64,000 nt of DNA from Valencia hispanica (lineage: Eukaryota; Chordata; Actinopteri; Cyprinodontiformes; Valenciidae): assembly GCA_963556495.2 (NCBI GenBank), contig OY747722.1:23739001-23803000 (forward strand), in the 5' to 3' direction. Made by a program: the position numbers and the translations under genes. Each line of letters starts with the position of its first letter. The first letter of the stretch is position 1. This document shows positions 58,220-64,000 of the stretch, piece after piece. The notes under the pieces are model-generated. The model worked only from the letters and a program-made list of their open reading frames with translations. It searched no databases and had not been told where the DNA came from.

Positions 58220-58660
58220 AAGTCCAAACAAGAATTCCAAACAAAACCTCCATTCCTGCCTAAAATCTCAAAAACATTGTATAATAATGTGATAGTAGTG
58301 ATAATAGTGAGAATAGTGATATTGCCCTATAAAAGCAAACTGAAACCTTGGGACACAATTCCAAAACGGAATCCCCAGTGAAACATGGTGGTGGCAGCAT
58401 CATGATTTTATTTTTCAGCATCACAGTGAGTCCAAGCATACATCCAAATTAACAAAAGGACAACTTAACAGGAACACAATTGAAAAACATAATGGCATAG
58501 CCTCAGTTCTGAACTAAATTTAATCAAATTTAATCAATTTAGAGGACTGTGGACTGGAAATCTCACAATCTGATGAATTTTGAGAAATTGTAATAGCTGT
58601 CTATTTGCATCCTCCCTTTTGACTTTGTTTACTTTATCTTGCAAAGAGTAAATAAAGAAA
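58220..58660 (+). mobile_element. Tc1-like transposase relic
   Basis: Reads ESPVKHGGGSIMIL (about 58370-58410) and, further on, SKHTSKLTKGQLNRNTIEKH (58430-58492). These are the central Tc1 transposase motifs, with a large gap between and a stop soon after. It lies immediately next to the Harbinger-type element. Confidence 0.65.
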
Positions 58661-58727
58661 GGAAACCAAAAGCATTACTTAAATATGGATACGTAACTAA
58701 TCACTTTGTTGCATCTTTGTTTAATGG

Positions 58728-58728
<1 letters not shown>

Positions 58729-58784
<56 letters not shown>

Positions 58785-58932
58785 CACATAAATATACACA
58801 TATATACACACACATACATATATACACATATATACACACACATACACATATACACACACATACATATATACACATATATACACACATACACATATATACA
58901 CATATATACACACATACATATATACACATATA
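58729..58932. repeat. (TA)n plus TA/CA compound microsatellite, left part
   Basis: About 26 TA units (58729-58780), then irregular CATACACATA/TATACACACA units up to the transposon at 58933. Long open frames here on both strands are simple-repeat artefacts. Confidence 0.95.
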
Positions 58933-60429
58933 AACTCAGCAAAAAAAGAAACGCCCCTTTTTCAAGACTGTGTATTTCAACAATAATGTTGTAAAAATCC
59001 AAATAACTTTACAGATCTTCATTGTAAAGGGTTTAAACAATGTTTTCCATGCATGTTCAATTAACCATAATCAATTAATTAACATGCACCTGTGGAATGG
59101 TCGTTAAGACCTAAACAGCTTACAGAAAGTAGGCATTTAAGGTCACAGTTCTAAAAACGCAGGACACTAAAGAGACTTGTCTACAGACTGTGAAAAACAC
59201 CCAAAGAAAGATGCCCAGGGTCCCTGCTCATCTGCGTGAACGTGCATTAGGCATGCTGCAGGGAGGCATGAGGACTGCTGATGTGGATAGGGCAATACAT
59301 TGCCATGTCCGTACTGTGAGACGCCTAAGACAGCGCTACAGGGAGACAGGAAGGACAGCTGATCATCCTCGAAGTGGAAGACCACATGTAACAACACCTG
59401 CACAGGATCGGTACATCCGAATATCACACCTGCGTGACAGGTAGAGGATGGCCACAACAACTGCCCGAGTCACACCAGGAACACACAATCCCTCCATCAG
59501 TGCTCAAACTGTCCGCAATAGGCTGAGAGAGGCTGGACTGAGGGCTTGTAGGCCTGTTGTAAGGCAGGTCCTTACCAGACATCACCAGCAACAACGCCGC
59601 CTATGGGCACAAACCCACCTTCGCTGGACCAGACAGGAGTGGCAAAAAGTGCTCTTCACTGATGAGTCACAGTTTTGTCTCACCAAGGGTGATGGACGGA
59701 TTCATTTTTATCGTCGAAGGAATGAGCGTTACACCGAGGCCTGTACCCTGGAGCGGGATCGATTTGGAGGTGGGGGGTCCGTCATGGTCTGGGGCGGTAT
59801 ATCACATCACCTTAGGACTGAGCTTGTTGTCATTGCAGGCAATCTCAATGCCTTGCGGTACAGGGAAGACACCCTCCTCCCTCATGTGGTACCCTTTATG
59901 CATGATCATCCGGACATGATCCTCCAGCAGAACAATGCCACCAGCCATACGGCTCATTCTGTGCGTGAGTTTCTGCATGACAGCAATGTCAGTGTTCTGC
60001 CATGGCCAGCGAAGAGCCCAGATCTCAATCCCATTGAGCACGTCTGGGACCTGTTGGATCGCAGGGTGAGGGCTAGGGCCATTCCCCCCAGAAATATCCA
60101 GGAACTTGCAAGTGCCTTGGTGGAAGAGTGGGGTAACATCTCACAGCAAGAACTGACAAATCTGGTCCAGTCCATGAGGAGGTGATGCACTGCAGTATTT
60201 CAAGCAGCTGGTGGCTACATCAGATACTGACTGATACTTTTGATTTTGAGCCTCCCTTCATTCAAGGACACATTATTCTATTTCTGTTAGTCACATGTCT
60301 GTGAAACATTTTTAGTTTATGTCTTATGGTGTTGACTCTTTTAGTGTTCATACAAATATTTACACACATTAAGTTTACTGAAAGTAAAAACAGTTGAAAG
60401 TCAGAGGACGTCTCTTTTTTTGCTGAGTT
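58933..60429 (+). mobile_element. near-complete Tc1-like transposon, dead
   Basis: Terminal inverted repeat AACTCAGCAAAAAAAGAAAC at the left; the right end in reverse complement differs by one base over 21 (GAGACG for GAAACG). TA flanks both sides (58931-58932 and 60430-60431). At 1,497 bp it has the usual full length and carries one transposase frame. It is inserted in a TA/CA microsatellite, which is rich in the TA target. Confidence 0.92.
59190..60185 (+). pseudogene. Tc1-like DDE transposase, two stops and D-to-N change
   Basis: Cut-and-paste transposase of the Tc1 group in one frame. 59190-59444 encodes the N-terminal helix-turn-helix (MPRVPAHLRERALGML, then RTVRRLRQRYRETGR and an RSGRP hook) and ends at TAG 59442-59444. 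The frame resumes at 59448 with the catalytic domain: FTDESQF (Asp codon 59661-59663), GGGSVMVWGG, then QQNNATSHTA, where AAC at 59931-59933 encodes Asn in place of the second catalytic Asp. SPDLNPIEHVWD follows, with Glu at 60036-60038; the spacing corresponds to DD34E. A TGA at 60183-60185 cuts the last 15 or so residues; codons beyond it still read in family style. Confidence 0.93.
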
Positions 60430-60510
60430 TATATACTTACATATATACATACACATACATACACATATATACACACACATATATACACATATATACATAC
60501 ATACATAAAA
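60430..60510. repeat. TA/CA compound microsatellite, right part
   Basis: Continues the ACATATATACACACA pattern directly after the transposon, so the two parts were one array before insertion. Confidence 0.9.
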
Positions 60511-61265
60511 ACTGACATTTCAATATGGATGTGTGAACTTTTTATACCAACTTTATTTACATATTGCAGAATCTATATTAAATAATCAGTCTTAAAAACA
60601 CATATCCTATAGTTTAGTAGCATAAGCAACTAAAAAGGTTCCCCTGCGACACAAATATCACATGACACATGAGAACATGTCTCTTCAAAATGGGAAAACA
60701 AGAAAGAATGCAATGCAAGCAGGAAAAATGTGTGATGCTTTTTAAAAGTCATTAAATCTGCCTAGATGTGCCCATGTCTACAGTCAATGGATAAATTCAA
60801 ATTGTTAATACAACTGAACTGTGATAAACAATGATTCAAGTTGACTTTGCAACCAAACACACTTCAAATCTCTTTCCAAAACCAAATTTTCAATGGGATA
60901 TTCTTTTACCAAAATAAATTACTTATTTCAAGACATCTTCCATATCTTAAACGCATGTGGCACAAAATATATTAAAAAAAGTTTAAAACATCTGAAACAA
61001 CTTGGATCACATGTTGCATTATCTTCCCTATTTTGTAGATTGGACAGAGAGAATAGGTCTTTCACATTATAAAGGCCCCAGAGATTTTGTAAAACAATAA
61101 ATATTGAATTAGTCACATATAGAGAAAGGCATACACTTTTTGATTGAAATAAAGCTCACAACTAATTTACTAATCTTTATGTTGGGTGCTTTATAAATGA
61201 TACATTTAGAACATTTCTAGACACAATGTTTTCCGGTGCACTTAAAAATATAAAAATCATAGTGT

Positions 61266-61500
61266 AACAAATGGACTGAACTTATATACCGCTTTTCTAG
61301 TCATGCTGACCACTCAAAGCACTTTACACTAGAGCTACATTAACGCACATTTACCCCCTTTTATACACTGATGCACAGATGTGTAGGCAAGTCAGGGTTA
61401 AGTGCCTTGCCCAGGGGCACATCGACACGTGACAGCCAGAGGCTGAAATCGGACCTACAACCTTCCAATTACAAGCCAAATACTCTACCCACCAAGCCAA
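61266..61500. repeat. generic teleost repeat
   Basis: AACAAATGGACTGAACTTATATACC, TTCTAGTCATGCTGACCACTCAAAGCACTTTACACT and AGTGCCTTGCCCAGGGGCAC are phrases of a repeat found widely in fish. No tRNA fold or TSD was identified. Confidence 0.65.
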
Positions 61501-63399
61501 ACTCACCCAACAACCAGGGAACATTTGAAAACAACTTGGAAAAGTTGCTTGGAAGCCAACAGAGGATCTCAAAAAAAGGAGCTGGATACTGGAGAACACA
61601 TCTAAGGACAGTCTTGAAAAATTGCTTTCTCTTTCCAGCCACCCAAATACAACCTATAAGCTGTTTCCCATAAAAGGCCACCTGCAATGAGCACACCTAT
61701 TTCCAGGTAATGTACCCATTACCCATGAAAAGAAACGCATGAATACTGATGAAGTTTGTAATTGCTGCCAAGACCCACCATCTTGCACACACACCTATTT
61801 CCATGTATTCAATCAAGCGACTTTTGACCCTGTAGCTGGGCCCTTGCTGCTCACAAATTAACCTTTGTCTATGTGCGGAGGCCCCTGCGTGCAATTCCAG
61901 AGAGGCTTATCAGGACCTAATTGTGATTGGCAAGAGGATGGAAACTGTGATTAAATCTGGACTTTAGTCGCCGACACTTTGGTGGCTAGCTTAATGAACT
62001 GAGCTGTGAGGGGTCACTCCCAGGGTAATGGGGATCTATCAGGATTCATCCACACAGGTATCTGTGGTGATCATGGTCACAGGCTAAGAACAGAGACATG
62101 GAAATATACTTCTTAGCATTATAATTTTTGGTATTTCAAATTTCTTCTTCTTTTAATATTTATTTTTTCCAAAGTCAAAAAGACTTGCAAAGAGAATTCT
62201 ACAGAGAAGTTGTGTTTCAGTGTCTAAAAAAGTAACTGAACTTATTGGTCTCCATCTTAAATTCAGATAAGTGCTTGTCATTTTGCTCCTTCAGCATTTC
62301 ATTCTCTTGCAGCTTTGGTATCTGGAATTGTATGGTTCAATAAAACAGCAGTCTGATTTGGGATATTTCATATTGACCGTGTTTCGATTCTTATCCAGTG
62401 GGGAAACATTTTGGACCTTCTTTGGGAGCCGATCCCCAGGGGGCAAACATAAAAAATACCAAATGGATAAGCTCAAAATAACTGATCAGCTGCCTTCAGT
62501 GATGTCACAAGAGGCATGTTTGTGGAACCTTGTTCTCAGCAAGACAGTAGTTTTCTTTTCTCAGCATGACAGTAGTTTTCTTGAGTATTTACAATTAAGT
62601 GCCAAACAAAAATTAAAAAATTAAAAAGCTGGTCATGACATTTTATTTTGTAGGTCACAAACTATATATGAGTTGTGTTTGATTAAGTTCAAAGGAAGGT
62701 CTAGGTTGAATTTTAAAATTCGATTTTACATGAGAATGACATTTTACAAAAATGTATCTACATAAATGATTAAAATACTAATCTGCCAAGAGAAATAAAC
62801 AATGGTCTACCAGAAGCAGGGTACGATAGCAACATGTCAGTATGAAATTTTGCGATGGGTTTGTTGTTAACTCAGTTTCTGAATCCATGTTCTGTGGTAT
62901 TACGAAAGGGAACTTTATCAATGCAGATTCTATGATCCTGTCTTTGACTAAAATAAAATTTGTTCGTAAGTGAAAGTATAATTTTAAAAAGTGCTAGAGT
63001 GCAAAAAACCAAAATGTTTGTAATTTAGTATTTCCATGAAGAAAGTTGTACATTTTAGAAGGCAAAAAAATCATGCTCAAAATCTCTCTTAAATTTTTTC
63101 TTTAGACATGGGGGGACTTTTTACTTATTTTTATACCTTAAAAACTTCAGTGGCATATAATATAAAAGTCTTCTGAATCATCCAAGCTTTAAAATACTTA
63201 AAAGACACCCAATATTGGCAAATACATACTTCACCTGGATGAAAAGCGCTAATTCTGCTACAAAATGAGGTAAACTACTGTTGATCTTTAGGATTCTTTA
63301 AATTTATTTGTAGCTCTGACATAAATGCATTTTCCTGTTCTGAATTTAATACTGAATAATTTCTCATATCAGCTATATTAGCGTCTAAATCTCAGTGCA

Positions 63400-63690
63400 T
63401 ATGAGCCAAAATGACGCTGCTTGTTCCTGCTTTCTCTCTGGATCCCATCCACTGCGACAAAGTTGACAGACTGTTTGGATGTCTTATGTAATCTCACAGA
63501 TCGTGTGGTGCTGACGCACCATGTGTGAAGTCAACAGGCTCAAAGACTTTGGCTGATTAGAGGCCGCAATTCTCAGTTGTTCTGCTATCTCGAGTTGTTG
63601 GAGCTCATTAATAGACTCCATTTTATCAAACACTGGCCTTGTTTTCGCTGCCACAGACGTAACTACCAGACAACTGCATTAATTTCTTTT
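63400..63690. promoter_or_regulatory. possible conserved non-coding element
   Basis: Balanced composition, retained CpGs and non-repetitive words (AGCCAAAATGACGCTGCTTG; TTTGGCTGATTAGAGGCCGC; GCATTAATTTC). No coding frame seen. Texture only. Confidence 0.33.
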
Positions 63691-64000
63691 TCATGTTGCT
63701 GCATGGTTGGGCATTTTATATGGAGATGATAATTAAGCCCATTTTAAATTCACCATAAAACAATGTAGAAAAACCCATTCTGAGCTGTCATTGTGCTTTT
63801 TAGACATCTTATGTAGGTCGAACAGCAATTTAGTTTTAAATTATATTAAAAAATCTAAATGTAGTCCAACTAACATTTAGTTTAAATCTTGAAATGAAGT
63901 GATTTAAATGCCAAACAAAAAAATATTTCACATCTAAGCTGTTGGAAGATATGCAGTTTTGTACTATACACACCTTGTGTTTATGTGTGACATATTAAAT

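Larger units (their letters stand above)
56344..64000 (-). other. tafa5: tafa5 intron upstream of the recognised exon
   Basis: Inferred from the acceptor at 56344-56350 on the minus strand. No signal-peptide exon was recognised between here and the window end. The interval contains a Harbinger-type element, Tc1 copies, a microsatellite and a generic teleost repeat. The last 600 bases look conserved by composition only. Confidence 0.6.
60511..64000. other. intronic DNA, window end
   Basis: Contains a generic repeat at 61266-61500 and two blocks that could be conserved elements (61865-62060, 63400-63690). No exon recognised. Confidence 0.45.

Noticed and set aside
58729..58932. CRISPR-like array
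   Set aside because: Units are irregular dinucleotide repeats without unique spacers, in a vertebrate genome.
58675..59002. Long Tyr/Ile/Cys/Val frames on both strands
   Set aside because: Translations of the TA/CA microsatellite.

Overview
This window is vertebrate, almost certainly teleost fish, nuclear DNA. It is AT-rich, has no operon-like gene packing, and is crowded with repeat families typical of teleosts: Tc1-like transposons, an L2/Rex1-type LINE, a Penelope-like element, TTAA, hAT and Harbinger type DNA transposons, a tRNA-like SINE and long dinucleotide microsatellites. I cannot name the species.

One host protein-coding exon is recognisable. It is a 150-bp internal exon of tafa5 (fam19a5), on the minus strand at 56194-56343, with correct splice sites and phase-1 introns on both sides. 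On that reading 1-56193 is downstream intron, 56344-64000 is upstream intron, and the other tafa5 exons lie outside the window or escaped me. No other host gene, tRNA, rRNA or CRISPR array was found. Several blocks look like conserved non-coding elements by composition only; they are low-confidence suggestions.

Layout: 1-7461, intron with a composite repeat (1571-2340). 7462-7860, a SINE with target duplications. 7861-14733, intron with Tc1 relics and small tandem duplications. 14734-17775, a full-length LINE on the minus strand with target duplications and two stop codons. 18211-20447, a 5'-truncated Penelope-like element between two 139-bp direct repeats. 23429-24712, an internally deleted Tc1-like element with near-perfect inverted repeats. 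31880-32955, an old Tc1 relic interrupted by a TTAA-flanked MITE. 40260-41086, a hAT-type element with 8-bp duplications. 43420-43916, a CpG-rich TTAA element. 45335-45845 and other sites, Tc1 relics. 53131-54420, an L2 tail inside an older repeat. 56194-56343, the tafa5 exon. 56868-58219, a Harbinger-type element with CAG duplications. 58729-60510, a TA/CA microsatellite split by a nearly complete but dead Tc1 element.

No mobile element here looks autonomous. Each coding copy carries at least one disabling change: stop codons, a lost catalytic residue, a frameshift, or loss of an RT motif. I saw nothing that amounts to a new multi-gene system. The most unusual structures are the Penelope-like element with its long flanking repeats and missing RT motif B, and the several nested insertions whose target duplications can still be read.
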